Below, in pieces: positions 6,147-6,147 of a DNA stretch of 6,147 nucleotides. The DNA is taken from NCBI GenBank assembly GCA_046313675.1, contig JBKBXU010000283.1, positions 1 to 6,147 on the forward strand, read 5' to 3'. Each line of letters starts with the position of its first letter. The first letter of the stretch is position 1. The stretch is from JBKBXU01 sp046313675 (GTDB taxonomy: Bacteria > Bacteroidota > Bacteroidia > Cytophagales > Cytophagaceae). The notes beneath the pieces are model-generated. The model did no database searches, had not been told where the DNA came from, and saw nothing but the letters and a program-made list of their open reading frames with translations. The position numbers and the translations under genes were made by a program.

Positions 6147-6147
6147 T

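Overview
This is a 6.1-kb, AT-rich bacterial window that looks like a free-living, polysaccharide-using Bacteroidota (Cytophagales- or Flavobacteriia-like). The reasons are a low-GC coding style, start codons without clear Shine-Dalgarno sequences, and a secreted family 3 glycosidase whose SGKDRTP segment I remember from Bacteroides beta-glucosidases. It also sits next to a beta-sandwich carbohydrate-binding-like protein. The assignment is an inference from style, not from a marker gene.

Layout. Plus strand, positions 1-1818: the charged C-terminal end of an unrecognised protein, a six-helix voltage-gated potassium channel, and a membrane-anchored DUF218 (YdcF/SanA/ElyC-like) protein that starts 2 nt after the channel stop. 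These three probably form one transcript. Minus strand, 1821 to the right edge: reading in the direction of transcription, the C-terminal 152 residues of a probable carbohydrate-binding protein (truncated by the window edge), a terminator hairpin, a secreted GH3 beta-glucosidase, a second terminator hairpin, and a succinate-semialdehyde-type aldehyde dehydrogenase. The two blocks converge, with only 2 nt between their stop codons and no hairpin between them.

How they work together. The right block fits extracytoplasmic glucan breakdown: the carbohydrate-binding-like protein would hold a polymer and the GH3 enzyme would release glucose from short beta-glucosides. The aldehyde dehydrogenase lies behind its own terminator and has no evident link to glucan use. 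The left block is an envelope pair (ion channel plus DUF218 protein) whose shared purpose is unknown. No stretch longer than 300 bases lacks a gene. I found no RNA gene, CRISPR array, insertion sequence or attachment site.

I did not find a convincing new system. The items most worth a second look are the potential zinc-binding tail on the channel, the tight channel-DUF218 pairing, the terminators set hard against the next start codon, and the edge-truncated carbohydrate-binding gene.
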